Origin: Ralstonia pickettii
GTDB lineage: Bacteria > Pseudomonadota > Gammaproteobacteria > Burkholderiales > Burkholderiaceae
NCBI RefSeq assembly: GCF_001699815.1
Contig: NZ_MCGB01000076.1
Span: 1 to 64,000, forward strand
DNA length: 64,000 nt
Reading direction: 5' to 3'
Shown here: piece by piece, positions 55,539-63,907 of the stretch
How positions within the stretch are numbered: position 1 is the first letter of the stretch
Layout of the letters: each line of letters opens with the position of its first letter
Position numbers and translations under genes: made by a program
The notes under the pieces: generated by a model
The model's database searches: none
The model's input: the letters and a program-made list of their open reading frames with translations, nothing else
Told to the model about the DNA's origin: nothing

Positions 55539-56642
55539 TTATTTGTAGTCCCACTGCATCTGCTCGGTGATCGACACGGCGTCCGACGTGTCGAGGCAGC
55601 GGTCTAGATAACTGAGCAGCGAGCGCGGCTGAAAGCCCGTCTCTGTTACCAGTCGCGTGTTATCGAACACGTAGCTCATGCTGGCGAACTTGGCATATAG
55701 GTGGATGGATCGCGCGACCAGACGCACGTTGCCATCTTCGGTCAAGCGCAGAAATTTGCGAGCCAGCGCCTTCTCCTCGATTTTTTCCTGATACACGTAA
55801 TCGGCCAGTGCCTGGGCATCTTCTTCCGGGCTCGCGCAGCGCTTGACGCGCGGGTACAGCGTGGCGATCTGCTCCGAATGCGCGTCGCCAGCGCTGATGT
55901 GATACAGGTCGTGCGCCAGCATCGGCTTGAGCGCCAGCCGCACGATGGCCTCGGCGCAATCGTCCACGGGGAGGATGTCGATACGGTCGCCCAACCGGCA
56001 ACTGAAGGTCTCCAGCAGGGCGACCATGCGCAGCATCCAGAAGATGCTGCCAGACGGCGCGCAGCCCAACTGGCTGTGGCCGACTACGATGGACGGTCGG
56101 ACTACCACCAGCGGCAACTCGGGATACGCTTCGCGCAGCTTCAGCTCGGCCATCCCTTTGGAATAGGTGTACTGCACCGCGTGTTGCTCAAGCGGCGGCA
56201 CGTTCCAGCTTTCCTGCACGTGGCGGTCAGCAAGTTTGCCGCACGACATGCCGGTGCCAACCTGCAGAAAGCGCTTCAGCCGTTTGCCTTGGACAGCCTG
56301 CCTGCCCAGTGCCAGCACGCCACCCACGTTGGTTTCCCACAGCGACGGATGGTTGGAAAACGTCGCCAGCGCGGCGCAGTTGATGATGATTTCCGGGTCG
56401 CCAAGCGCGGTGGCGGCCGCATTGCGCAAGTCGAACGGCACGATTTGCGCTTCGCTAATGCCATCCAGCACCGTCTTCGGCAATTGAAAACGGCGCAGGT
56501 TGTTTCGCAGGCGCACGAGCCCGTCGGCGGGGGTGCCGCCGCGCACCGCAAATCGGGTGTCGCGCAGCAAACCCTTGTCCGCAAGGTTGGCGGCAACAGC
56601 GCCGCCTACAAAACCGGTCGCGCCGGTTAGCAGAATACTCAT
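55539..56642 (-). CDS. Extended SDR, thioester-reductase / NAD_binding_4 type
   Basis: A 367-residue NAD(P)-binding protein. The Rossmann motif is ILLTGATGFVGGAVAANL. Then come LRNNLRRFQLP, IINCAALATFSNHPSLWETN and VGTGMSCGK. The Tyr-Lys pair lies in VQYTYSKGMAELKLREAYP, and PLVVVRPSIVVGHSQ follows. The layout is that of male-sterility/thioester-reductase-like proteins that act on acyl thioesters or polyol lipids. The gene converges on manC and is coupled by ATGA to a small upstream frame. Its closeness to the capsule-lipid genes could be relevant, but no direct link is visible. Confidence 0.8.
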   Translation of the reverse strand: MSILLTGATGFVGGAVAANLADKGLLRDTRFAVRGGTPADGLVRLRNNLRRFQLPKTVLDGISEAQIVPFDLRNAAATALGDPEIIINCAALATFSNHPSLWETNVGGVLALGRQAVQGKRLKRFLQVGTGMSCGKLADRHVQESWNVPPLEQHAVQYTYSKGMAELKLREAYPELPLVVVRPSIVVGHSQLGCAPSGSIFWMLRMVALLETFSCRLGDRIDILPVDDCAEAIVRLALKPMLAHDLYHISAGDAHSEQIATLYPRVKRCASPEEDAQALADYVYQEKIEEKALARKFLRLTEDGNVRLVARSIHLYAKFASMSYVFDNTRLVTETGFQPRSLLSYLDRCLDTSDAVSITEQMQWDYK

Positions 56643-56884
56643 GCCTGAGACTCGAAAATTCGTCGCGTTGCGCAAAGGTACTTGCTCATCCGCGAGAAAT
56701 GTAGGTTGCCGCCGTTATCGATATTGGCGCAGATGCGCTTGTCAGAGTCCGGTGACCAAACCGGATGTCGCCTCGGGGCTGGCCAGCCCGGAAAGGCATC
56801 GCCAAATCCAGGAGACGTATACGCTTGATGCTTTCGGCTCGCCAAGCGGTAGTCAAGCATGCTGCCGGGATCAGCGCCAAGCAT
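56639..56884 (-). CDS. Small hypothetical reading frame coupled to the SDR gene
   Basis: An 81-residue frame starting MLGADPGSMLDYRLASRK, rich in Arg, Ser and aromatic residues, with a C-terminal ICANIDNGGNLHFSRMSKYL. Its TGA overlaps the SDR start as ATGA, the usual sign of translational coupling. An in-frame TAA nine bases before the ATG limits it. I do not recognise a family. It may be a real small protein or the decayed end of a longer gene. Confidence 0.35.
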   Translation of the reverse strand: MLGADPGSMLDYRLASRKHQAYTSPGFGDAFPGWPAPRRHPVWSPDSDKRICANIDNGGNLHFSRMSKYLCATRRIFESQA

Positions 56885-57370
56885 CTGATTTTACAAGAAT
56901 GTAGCCTTTCGGTCCCCTTTAGGGTGGCGTGTTTGCTTACCCCTCGTTGATAGGGTTGATTTCATGCGTGCAGTACCGTGCCGTTGGAGGTCTTGCTCGT
57001 GGTGATCTCTGGCGGTGTGTTGCTGGCGTTGTAGATGTCGACCGGCCCTTCCAGCCGAGCTGGTTTGGCTTCGTTCGGTAGGCTTCATCAAGAGAGCGAT
57101 TGAAGTCAGGATGCTGGTAGGTACGGCTACAAGCCCTAGCGACACAGCCGCAGCGTCGTTGGATCGTCACCGGATTCACAAATCGAATTTCCCAACACAA
57201 TCGGTCAAAGCCATCCACCCGAAGGGATGCAACTGCCGCCCCGCATACGCAGCGCATCGTTCGCAAATCTCTTGAGCAGTGGCGCGCGCGCCTTGCCCTT
57301 TCGTGCGCTGGAGAGGGCTCCATATAGGCATGGAAACTCCTCCTCTCGAATCGTTACGCACATATCAAAC
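56885..57370. other. Region with only degenerate reading frames
   Basis: No convincing gene is present in these 486 bases. On the minus strand a good ribosome site (GAGGAGG) precedes ATG 57331-57333 of a short frame beginning MPIWSPLQRTKGQGARAT, but protein-like sequence switches among frames. Another frame carries TYQHPDFNRSLDEAYRTKPN. I read it as a decayed gene left of an IS scar; function unknown. Confidence 0.4.
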
Positions 57371-57392
57371 TGAATCGCCCCGGGGCGATTCA
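57371..57392. repeat. IS scar: two IS3-type ends joined as a perfect palindrome
   Basis: TGAATCGCCCC is followed directly by its exact reverse complement GGGGCGATTCA, a 22-bp perfect palindrome. The half site equals the left terminus of the IS3-family element at 18103, and 14 bases match in all. The palindrome sits exactly where the NmrA-type gene loses its 5' part, so it is best read as abutted IS ends left by a deletion. Confidence 0.6.
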
Positions 57393-58030
57393 AGTTCCGT
57401 ACGCAAGTGACTTTCATCGACGCCTGTAGAGCGGCTGGCGTTCATCACCTGATCAAGCTATCCGGACTGAACGCAGGACGAGAAACGACGTTCGTGTTCA
57501 GCAACATGCACAAGCGGATCGAAGAGCACCTGCGAGGTAGTGGCATGGCGTGGACGAGCCTGAGACCCACGGGTTTCATGCAGGAGTACATTTTTGAAGC
57601 ACCGAGCATCGTTAACGATGGCTCGCTGTATCTGGCGCTCGACAACATCAAGCTGAGTCCGGTTGATTTGATGGACGTTGGAAAAGTTGGATTCCAGTTG
57701 CTTCGTGATGGCGGCTACCATGGGGAGGTGCTGCCCATGACGGGCCCCGACCTTTTGAGCATGGCTGACGTCGCCCAGCATTTGTCGACAGCAACGGGTC
57801 GCAAGGTACGGTATGTGCCCATCAGTCCGCTCGAGCGTTGGCGCGCCCTGGTTGCGGCTGGTATTCCTACGGAGGTGGCCGACGCGCTGGACAAGCAAGT
57901 CCACGAGCGGCTCCAGGGCGGGTCTGAGTCGACCATTGAACTATCGACGCACAAGCGCTTCAACGTGTTGCCGACGTCTTTTAGCCAATTTGCCGAACGG
58001 CATGCCATGGACTTTGGCGCAGGCCAGTAA
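57393..58030 (+). pseudogene. NmrA-type NAD(P)-binding protein, 5'-truncated
   Basis: The reading frame continues upstream through the IS scar without a proper start; the protein part begins at about FRTQVTFIDACRAAGVHHLI, which corresponds to roughly residue 90 of NmrA/YbjT-like proteins. Following segments are SGMAWTSLRPTGFMQEYIFE and the C-terminal part with HLSTATGRKVRYVPISPLE. The N-terminal Rossmann half, including the glycine-rich motif, is missing, so cofactor binding is lost. A GTG at 57407 could still give a 207-residue product. It is 14 bases upstream of the sigma-factor gene and probably once formed an operon with it. Confidence 0.75.
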
Positions 58031-58044
58031 AGCGGGAACAAAGC

Positions 58045-59109
58045 ATGAAGCCTCAGGACAGCAGGCTGGGAGTTGACCCCGGCAGCGATGAATCAGGTGG
58101 CAGGGATATCAATGAACTTCTCGGCGCGGCGCGACGGGAAATCAAGGTGCACTGTTACCGCATGTTGGGGTCACTGCATGAGGCTGATGACGCCGTTCAG
58201 GATGCGTTCGTTCGTGCATGGCGAAGCTACGGCACGTTCGATGGCCGCGGTTCGTTTCGAGCGTGGCTCTATCGGATCGCGACAAACGTCTGTCTTGATG
58301 CGCTCAGCAAACGGAAAAATCTAGCGCGCCGCCTCCCAGATCAGCTCGACGGCCCCACCACCGCCATGCCGGACGGACAACCTGCGCCTGATGTTGCTTG
58401 GCTGGAGCCTTACCCCCAATCGGAACTGGACGCCGTCACCGACCCAGGCCCAACTCCTGAGGCGCGCATCAGCATGAGGGAAGCTACGGGCCTGGCGTTC
58501 ATGGCGGCTATCCAGCAACTCGCCCCACGACAACGGGCTGCGCTTTTGCTGTGTGATGTACTGGGGTGGTCGGTAGCGGAGACGGCAGGTTTGCTGGGAG
58601 GGTCTGTCGCCTCAATCAATAGCGCCTTGCAACGCGCCCGCTCGAAGTTGGCCACTGGTTACAGTTCCGGAGAGATCACCAACGTAAGCGAGACAACGCC
58701 AAGCGAAAGGAGTCTTCTTCGCGGCTACGTACAAGCGTGGGAAGAGCGCGATGCCGATCGGTTGGCCACACTGCTCAAGCACGACGCGATCTATACGATG
58801 CCACCGCTCGCGCAGTGGTATGCCGGACGAGAATCGATACGAGCCTTCTTCGCATGGGCGTGGCCGGCATATTCGGACATACGGATGAAAGAAATCCGCG
58901 CAAATGGCGAACCTGGATTTGCTGCGTATTTCCGTTCGCGCTCCTCACCAATGGCGCCGCTGGCAGCGCACTCACTGCATGTCGTTTCGGTTGATGCAGA
59001 CGGAATCTCACGGATGACCCTTTTTGTGGGCGGGAATGTGACGCGCCTTTTTGATGCGTTCGGCTTGCCCACGACTATCGCTGACGCTGCTTCTCCGACT
59101 CTTTCTTGA
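58045..59109 (+). CDS. ECF sigma factor with C-terminal SnoaL-like domain
   Basis: A 354-residue sigma factor. Region 2 (about 25-95) has RMLGSLHEADDAVQDAFVRA and FRAWLYRIATNVCLDALSKR. Region 4 (about 155-215) has LAPRQRAALLLCDVLGWSVA, ETAGLLGGSVASINSALQRA. The C-terminal 130 residues form an NTF2/SnoaL-like domain (MPPLAQWYAGRESIRAFFAW), which in the ECF41/SigJ-like groups controls activity in place of an anti-sigma factor. Its partner gene upstream is an NmrA-type reductase, here truncated, so the regulon may have lost its main target. Confidence 0.88.
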   Translation: MKPQDSRLGVDPGSDESGGRDINELLGAARREIKVHCYRMLGSLHEADDAVQDAFVRAWRSYGTFDGRGSFRAWLYRIATNVCLDALSKRKNLARRLPDQLDGPTTAMPDGQPAPDVAWLEPYPQSELDAVTDPGPTPEARISMREATGLAFMAAIQQLAPRQRAALLLCDVLGWSVAETAGLLGGSVASINSALQRARSKLATGYSSGEITNVSETTPSERSLLRGYVQAWEERDADRLATLLKHDAIYTMPPLAQWYAGRESIRAFFAWAWPAYSDIRMKEIRANGEPGFAAYFRSRSSPMAPLAAHSLHVVSVDADGISRMTLFVGGNVTRLFDAFGLPTTIADAASPTLS

Positions 59110-59183
59110 TCTCAAGGGATCTCCCGGAGGAGCCGCATGACGGTTTCGTTGTCGCGGTGCTCTTCGGCCTGCGATTTGGCCAA

Positions 59184-60434
59184 TCAAGCCGCGATTGACA
59201 GCCGGTTGCGCCCGGCGCGTTTCGCATCGTAAAGAGCCGAGTCAGCACGTGCGATGAGCTCATCGATCGCCTCGTCTGGGGCCAGCGTCGCGAGCCCGAG
59301 CGAGAGGGTCAGCGCGGGGACTTCCCCATCTTCATGGGCGTTGACGCGATCGAGAATGCGCTTGGCAAGGTCGACGGTATCCGTCTGTGAGCATTCGTCG
59401 AGCACGATCATGAATTCTTCGCCACCCCAGCGAATGACAGCGTCGCGGCTGCGGACCGCTTGCCGGAGCATGTCGGCCACCTCGGCCAGTACGCGGTCTC
59501 CGGTGGGATGACCGAACTCGTCATTGATTCTCTTGAAGTGGTCGATGTCGCACATGACGAGGGTAAGGGGGCGCTGCAGCGTCCTGGCGGTCCTGTACCG
59601 CTCCGCAAGGAGTTGCTCGCCATGGTGACGATTGTGCAGACCGGTGAGCTTGTCTTTGGTGGCTGCACGTAACAGTGCCTGTTCCCGCTCTACGCGTTTG
59701 GTAATGTCTTTGCTCACACTAACGTAGTGGCTTATACGCCCTTTCTCTCCGAATATCGGCGAGATGCTTTGTTCTGCATGGTAGAGCGAGCCGTCACGGC
59801 GCCGATTGATGAAGGTGGCGCGAAAATTTTGTCCGCTGGCAAGCGAGCGGCGCATAGCCGCATAAAAAGCCTCGTCATGTTTGCCTGACTTGAACATGGC
59901 GGGCGTGCTGCCTTGGATTTCGTCGACCGTGTAGCCCGTGGACTTGGCGAAGGCAGCATTCGCGAAGATGATCCGAGCTTTTGCATCCGTAAGCATGACC
60001 GGGTCACTTGTTGCATCAAGCGCGCGTGCGAGCAGTCTGTTTGTCTGCTCTGCCTGTTCGTAGTCGGAAATATCCTGTTGCACCGAGACAAAATTGGTGA
60101 CCAACCCGCTGTCGTCGCGAACTGGTGAAATGCTCCAGCGGACGGTGTAGCTTGAGCCGTCCTTTCGATAGTTCGTTGCGGTGCCCTCGAAGAGTCGCGC
60201 CTCTTTCAGGCAGATGCGAAGTTCATCAATCAATGCCGGATCGGTGTCCGGACCTTGAAGAATCCTAAGGGAGTGGCCGCGTAGCTCGTCCAGAGAATAG
60301 CCCGTCATGGCTGTGAACGCTGGATTGGCAAATTGCACTCGGCAACCGACAGCGATGTCGGCATCGGTGATCACGATGGCATTCCATGCCTGCGTAATGG
60401 CCGCCTCGAATAGTTTTAGCAGTGGTGGGCTCAT
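59184..60434 (-). CDS. Diguanylate cyclase with two PAS domains
   Basis: A 416-residue signalling protein. PAS 1 (about 5-125) has QFANPAFTAMTGYSLDELRG and GHSLRILQGPDTDPA; the LOV cysteine position is not Cys, so it is not a flavin LOV domain. PAS 2 (about 130-255) has IIFANAAFAKSTGYTVDEIQ. The GGDEF domain follows (MCDIDHFKRINDEFGHPTGD, VIRWGGEEFMIVL), with an intact GGEEF catalytic site for making cyclic di-GMP. No RxxD inhibitory site is evident. It has no membrane segment. The EAL gene immediately upstream suggests a paired synthesis/degradation unit. Confidence 0.93.
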   Translation of the reverse strand: MSPPLLKLFEAAITQAWNAIVITDADIAVGCRVQFANPAFTAMTGYSLDELRGHSLRILQGPDTDPALIDELRICLKEARLFEGTATNYRKDGSSYTVRWSISPVRDDSGLVTNFVSVQQDISDYEQAEQTNRLLARALDATSDPVMLTDAKARIIFANAAFAKSTGYTVDEIQGSTPAMFKSGKHDEAFYAAMRRSLASGQNFRATFINRRRDGSLYHAEQSISPIFGEKGRISHYVSVSKDITKRVEREQALLRAATKDKLTGLHNRHHGEQLLAERYRTARTLQRPLTLVMCDIDHFKRINDEFGHPTGDRVLAEVADMLRQAVRSRDAVIRWGGEEFMIVLDECSQTDTVDLAKRILDRVNAHEDGEVPALTLSLGLATLAPDEAIDELIARADSALYDAKRAGRNRLSIAA

Positions 60435-60558
60435 AAGTTACCGGGCTCGGTTGTCCAATCGAACGGGGTTGATGGGAATCAGCCGTCCGCCAGCCCGGAC
60501 GGATCGGCCCGAATAGCCGGTGTGCCCGCAGTCGGTCTGGCTAAAGTCCGTGTGACCA

Positions 60559-61335
60559 TCAGCGAGTGTTTGATACCGGTGGCATTGCTCTGAACGTAGG
60601 CTTTGCGAACAGATAGCCTTGCATGAGCGTGATACCCGCGGCAGCGAGGAAGTCGCGTTCCGGTGCCGTTTCAACACCTTCGGCAATGACCCGGATCCCG
60701 AGGTCGTTGCAGATGCTGAGCACACCGCAAACAATGCGTTGACGCACCAGATCTGAATCGATTCCTCGGATAAGTGCCATATCCAACTTGATCAGGTCCG
60801 GCTGGAAATCGGCGAGTAGGGTGAGCCCGGAGTGGCCGGCACCGAAATCATCAATCGCGGTTTGGAAGCCGAACGATTGATATGCCCGAAAGATCTCCAG
60901 GAGGTGGGGGCGGTTGATGATGTCTTCGCCCTCGATGGTTTCGAAGATGATCCGATTGATGGGAAAGCCGAATTTTTCGGCCGCTTCAAACGTTGTGCGG
61001 ATACATGCGGCAGGCTGATACACCGCATTCGGCATGAAATTGATGGATAGAAAGGTGTCCATCCCTATCCCGGCCGCCTGCTCAATTGCGGTGGTGCGGC
61101 ACCGTTGGTCAAACCGGTAACGGTTTGCCTCGTCCACTTGCGTCAGCACCGATGCCGCAGGCTCTCCGTTGGGTCCGCGTACGAGCGCTTCGTGTGCGTA
61201 GGCGTCGCCCGTGCGCAGATCAACGATCGGCTGAAATGCGAAGGCCATCTCGATAGCGGTGCCATCATCGGAGTTGCATCCGGAGCAGCGCTTGTTGGGT
61301 GCCGATGGTTGGCTTGCGTTATGGATCTGAATCAT
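60559..61335 (-). CDS. EAL-domain cyclic di-GMP phosphodiesterase
   Basis: A 258-residue stand-alone EAL protein with a short N-terminal CSGC pair. Catalytic elements are kept: YAHEALVRG, FLSINFMPNAV (N), IIFETIEGED (E), AIDDFGAGHSG (DD), LIKLDMALI (K), and VIAEGVETAPE (E). So it should hydrolyse cyclic di-GMP. The gene points toward the diguanylate cyclase gene, 124 bases away in the same direction, so they may be co-transcribed. Confidence 0.92.
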   Translation of the reverse strand: MIQIHNASQPSAPNKRCSGCNSDDGTAIEMAFAFQPIVDLRTGDAYAHEALVRGPNGEPAASVLTQVDEANRYRFDQRCRTTAIEQAAGIGMDTFLSINFMPNAVYQPAACIRTTFEAAEKFGFPINRIIFETIEGEDIINRPHLLEIFRAYQSFGFQTAIDDFGAGHSGLTLLADFQPDLIKLDMALIRGIDSDLVRQRIVCGVLSICNDLGIRVIAEGVETAPERDFLAAAGITLMQGYLFAKPTFRAMPPVSNTR

Positions 61336-61590
61336 CTTGGCAAAACGAGTAAAGGATTTTGGGCAACGGCTTCACGCCTGGTCGGGGCGTGGTCGTTGAA
61401 CACTGCACGCTCCTGCCAAGCAGGCTTGTGCGACGTTGACTTCACTCGAAGTGCAGTACAGCGCCAGTAGTGGATCGACGCGAGCTAACTTCGCTCACGT
61501 GACGGGGAAGGGGGAGTTGGATAATAGATCAATTGCCCATCCCGCGCAGTGCACTCTTAGTCGGCAAAGAGGGGGGCGGGGGATGACCGA

Positions 61591-61806
61591 TCACCGCTGC
61601 CGGCGGATCCAGCTCGCCAATGCCAGTAGTACGCACAGGCCAGCCAGCCACAGCGGCAAACGTGTAAGTCCGAAGATCGCCGCTCGGTAGCTCGGGAGTG
61701 AGGCGTACCACTCTGCTGGTTCGGGCTGGGCAGACAGCGCGTACGTCAAAAAATGAGCGGTGACGGCGACAAGCCAAGCGCCAACAACTACCCGCGTGCG
61801 AGCCAT
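61591..61806 (-). CDS. Small two-helix membrane protein
   Basis: A 71-residue protein with two hydrophobic segments (VVVGAWLVAVTAHFLTYAL and LPLWLAGLCVLLALASWI) and a positively charged end RRQR. It starts inside the last codons of the integrase remnant. No family recognised. The membrane-like composition supports it as real, but it could be a fragment. Confidence 0.45.
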   Translation of the reverse strand: MARTRVVVGAWLVAVTAHFLTYALSAQPEPAEWYASLPSYRAAIFGLTRLPLWLAGLCVLLALASWIRRQR

Positions 61807-62134
61807 AGCTTGACCGCGTTATTTACTTCGGTGGCGATCTCAGGTGCCACCAACCGGTCCTTGTAAATTGTTTGGTGCGCCTGAGCGGCTGGACAGATTC
61901 GCAGATGTACCGATCGATGACCTCCGAGAGCAGCGGATCTTCCTGCTTGGCGGTCTTCAGGGCGCCTGACTGGTCGAGCTCCTTTTCGCGCTTCACGAGC
62001 CAGGCCCGCGCAGCCGGCGCACGGTCGAACGTCTTGGTCTCTGTATGTACGACCACGCCGCCTTCCTTCCGGCGGATTTGGGCCGTGTACCCTATACTCC
62101 CGTCCCTGCGTTTTCGCTCGCTGATCGAGCCCAT
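61788..62134 (-). pseudogene. Phage/ICE integrase N-terminal remnant next to dusA
   Basis: From ATG 62134 the frame reads MGSISERKRRDGSIGYTAQI, then KTFDRAPAARAWLVKREKEL. This is the arm-type and SAM-like N-terminal part of a tyrosine recombinase of the dusA-associated kind. After VIDRYICESVQPLRRTKQ homology breaks; another frame continues VAPEIATEVNNAVKLWLARG to a stop at 61788. The catalytic domain with the R-H-R-Y residues is absent. The gene is divergent from dusA at about 120 bases, which is the known neighbourhood of integrases targeting the 5' end of dusA. Confidence 0.75.
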
Positions 62135-62253
62135 TTTTCCTCGATGCCACGCCGTAGCATTGGGCCGAAAAAATGAGCGGAAACCGCCACAAATCTCATG
62201 AAATCGCGCAGAAAACAGTAGGGTGTAAGCGCTTGAATTCAAACCGTATTCCA

Positions 62254-63273
62254 ATGAAATCAACGCCTAGGCGGCTGAGCGTGGCCCCGATGATGGATTG
62301 GACTGACAGACATTGCCGGTTCTTCCATCGCCAGATCTCGCGCCACACGTGGCTCTACACCGAAATGGTGACCACGGGCGCGCTGCTGCACGGCGACGTC
62401 CCGCGCCACCTCGATTTTGACGAGTTCGAGCATCCCGTGGCGCTCCAGCTCGGCGGCAGTGAACCGGACGATCTGGCCCAGGCCGCGCGCCTCGGCCAGC
62501 AATGGGGCTACAAAGAAATCAACCTCAACTGCGGCTGCCCGTCGGAGCGCGTGCAGCGCGGTGCGTTCGGCGCCTGCCTGATGGCTGAGCCCAAGCTCGT
62601 CGCGCAGGGTGTCACGGCGATGCGCGATGCGGTGTCGATTCCGGTCACGGTCAAGCACCGCATCGGCATTGATGCAATCGAGACCTACGATTTCGTGCGC
62701 GATTTCGTCGGCACCATCGCCGAGGCGGGTTGCGAGACGTTCATCGTGCACGCGCGCAATGCCATCCTGAAAGGCCTGAGCCCGAAGGAAAATCGCGAGA
62801 TTCCGCCGCTGCGCTACGAAGTCGTCTATCAGCTCAAGCGGGATTTCCCGCATCTGGAAATTCTGCTCAACGGTGGGGTGCAGACGCTCGAGCAGATCGA
62901 CACGCACCTGGCGCACGTTGATGGCGTAATGATCGGCCGTGAGGCGTATCACCATCCGCATCTGATGGCTGCGTTCGATGCGCGCTACTACGGCGCAGGC
63001 ACCGAGGCCCCCACGCGCGCCGAGGTGGAAGACGCGATGATCGGCTACGTCGGCCGCTGGGTAGAGCGTGGCGGCTACGCAGGTGCGGCGGTGCGGCACA
63101 TGCTGGGGCTGTATCGCGGTGTGGCGGGCGCGCGCGGCTGGCGGCGCGTGCTGTCGGACTCCAAGGCGCTGGGCCGCGTCAAGACGCTGGCCGACGCCCA
63201 TGCACTGTTCGACGAGGCGCGTGCCCACCTGCGGCGTGGCGAAGAATCGAATGAGGAGGCGGTAGCGGTTTGA
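62254..63273 (+). CDS. dusA: tRNA-dihydrouridine(20/20a) synthase DusA
   Basis: A 339-residue flavoenzyme. The N-terminus RLSVAPMMDWTDRHCRFFHR is typical of DusA, with LYTEMVTTGALLHGD and the active-site cysteine in INLNCGCPSERVQRGAFGA. FMN-site elements are VTVKHRIGID, FIVHARNAILKGLSPKENR and LLNGGVQTLEQ, GVMIGREAYHHP. ATG 62254 gives the canonical start; the frame opens upstream at 62173. It reduces uridines in the D-loop of tRNA. It ends before a bidirectional terminator shared with tRNA-His. Confidence 0.95.
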   Translation: MKSTPRRLSVAPMMDWTDRHCRFFHRQISRHTWLYTEMVTTGALLHGDVPRHLDFDEFEHPVALQLGGSEPDDLAQAARLGQQWGYKEINLNCGCPSERVQRGAFGACLMAEPKLVAQGVTAMRDAVSIPVTVKHRIGIDAIETYDFVRDFVGTIAEAGCETFIVHARNAILKGLSPKENREIPPLRYEVVYQLKRDFPHLEILLNGGVQTLEQIDTHLAHVDGVMIGREAYHHPHLMAAFDARYYGAGTEAPTRAEVEDAMIGYVGRWVERGGYAGAAVRHMLGLYRGVAGARGWRRVLSDSKALGRVKTLADAHALFDEARAHLRRGEESNEEAVAV

Positions 63274-63309
63274 TGCGGGGAAAGGGGCGTTGCCCCGATC
63301 GCTGAATGC

Positions 63310-63338
63310 AAAAAAGCCCGCGAATGCGGGCTTTTTCT
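63310..63338. terminator. bidirectional terminator between dusA and tRNA-His
   Basis: The stem AGCCCGC / GCGGGCT (63315-63332) closes a GAAT loop, with A residues on the left flank and TTTTTCTT on the right. It can end transcription of dusA from the left and of the convergent tRNA-His from the right. Confidence 0.85.
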
Positions 63339-63345
63339 TGAAACT

Positions 63346-63422
63346 TGGGGTGACTGATGGGATTCGAACCCACGACAACCAGAATCACAATCTGGGACTC
63401 TACCAACTGAGCTACAGCCACC
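63346..63422 (-). tRNA. tRNA-His (anticodon GTG)
   Basis: The minus strand folds as a complete tRNA. The acceptor GGTGGCTG pairs with CAGTCACC, including the extra G at -1 opposite C73 that marks tRNA-His. The anticodon stem CCAGA / TCTGG encloses TTGTGAT, giving GTG. The T arm contains GTTCGAATC, and CCA is encoded at the 3' end. Confidence 0.96.
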
Positions 63423-63511
63423 GTTGTTGCCTGACCGGCGTGTCGCCGTTCAAGGAAACAGCGATTATACAAACATTCTTTCGCCTTGCCTAGAGGGTTT
63501 CGCAACGGAGT

Positions 63512-63907
63512 TCAACGACTCTCCGCCACGATGGTTCCCTGGTGGTATATGACCTTCCAGCCATCCAGCGTCCGCCGCCACAACGTCGCCCGCCGCGTCG
63601 TCCGGTTCGACTGCACCAGCGTGTACGTCAGCAGGTAGTTGTCCGGCGCAATCTCTTGGCAGCGGAAATCGCGCGTTTGCCAGAAATCCTCGCCGATGTG
63701 GCCGTGCCGGGCATCGAGAACGCCAAGCACATAGCTGCGGCTGTAGCGCTGACCCGAGGCACCGGTTTCCCAGAAGTCTTCCGTGGTCATGCGCTCGAAG
63801 TCTTCGCGGCGCGTGCCGAACTCGGGGCGATGGAAGATGGGTTCGCGCCGGCGCAGTTCTTCCAGCACGCTCAACAGACCGGGGGCGGTGTCCAGAGACG
63901 GTTCCAT
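63512..63907 (-). CDS. DUF4440 / SnoaL-like (NTF2-fold) protein
   Basis: A 131-residue small soluble protein with the NTF2-like pattern. LLSVLEELRRREPIFHRPEF is the first helix, then MTTEDFWETGASGQRYSR, the segment CQEIAPDNYLLTYTLVQSNR, and WRRTLDGWKVIYHQGTIV closing the sheet. The W..HQGT end is typical of DUF4440 proteins. The start at 63907 (MEPSLDTAP) is preferred to the ATG at 63979. Function not known. It lies about 90 bases upstream of tRNA-His and reads in the same direction. Confidence 0.8.
   Translation of the reverse strand: MEPSLDTAPGLLSVLEELRRREPIFHRPEFGTRREDFERMTTEDFWETGASGQRYSRSYVLGVLDARHGHIGEDFWQTRDFRCQEIAPDNYLLTYTLVQSNRTTRRATLWRRTLDGWKVIYHQGTIVAESR

Noticed and set aside
59184-60434. 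First PAS domain as a LOV photosensor
   Set aside because: The GHSLRILQG stretch resembles the LOV GRNCRFLQG motif, but the flavin-binding cysteine is missing.
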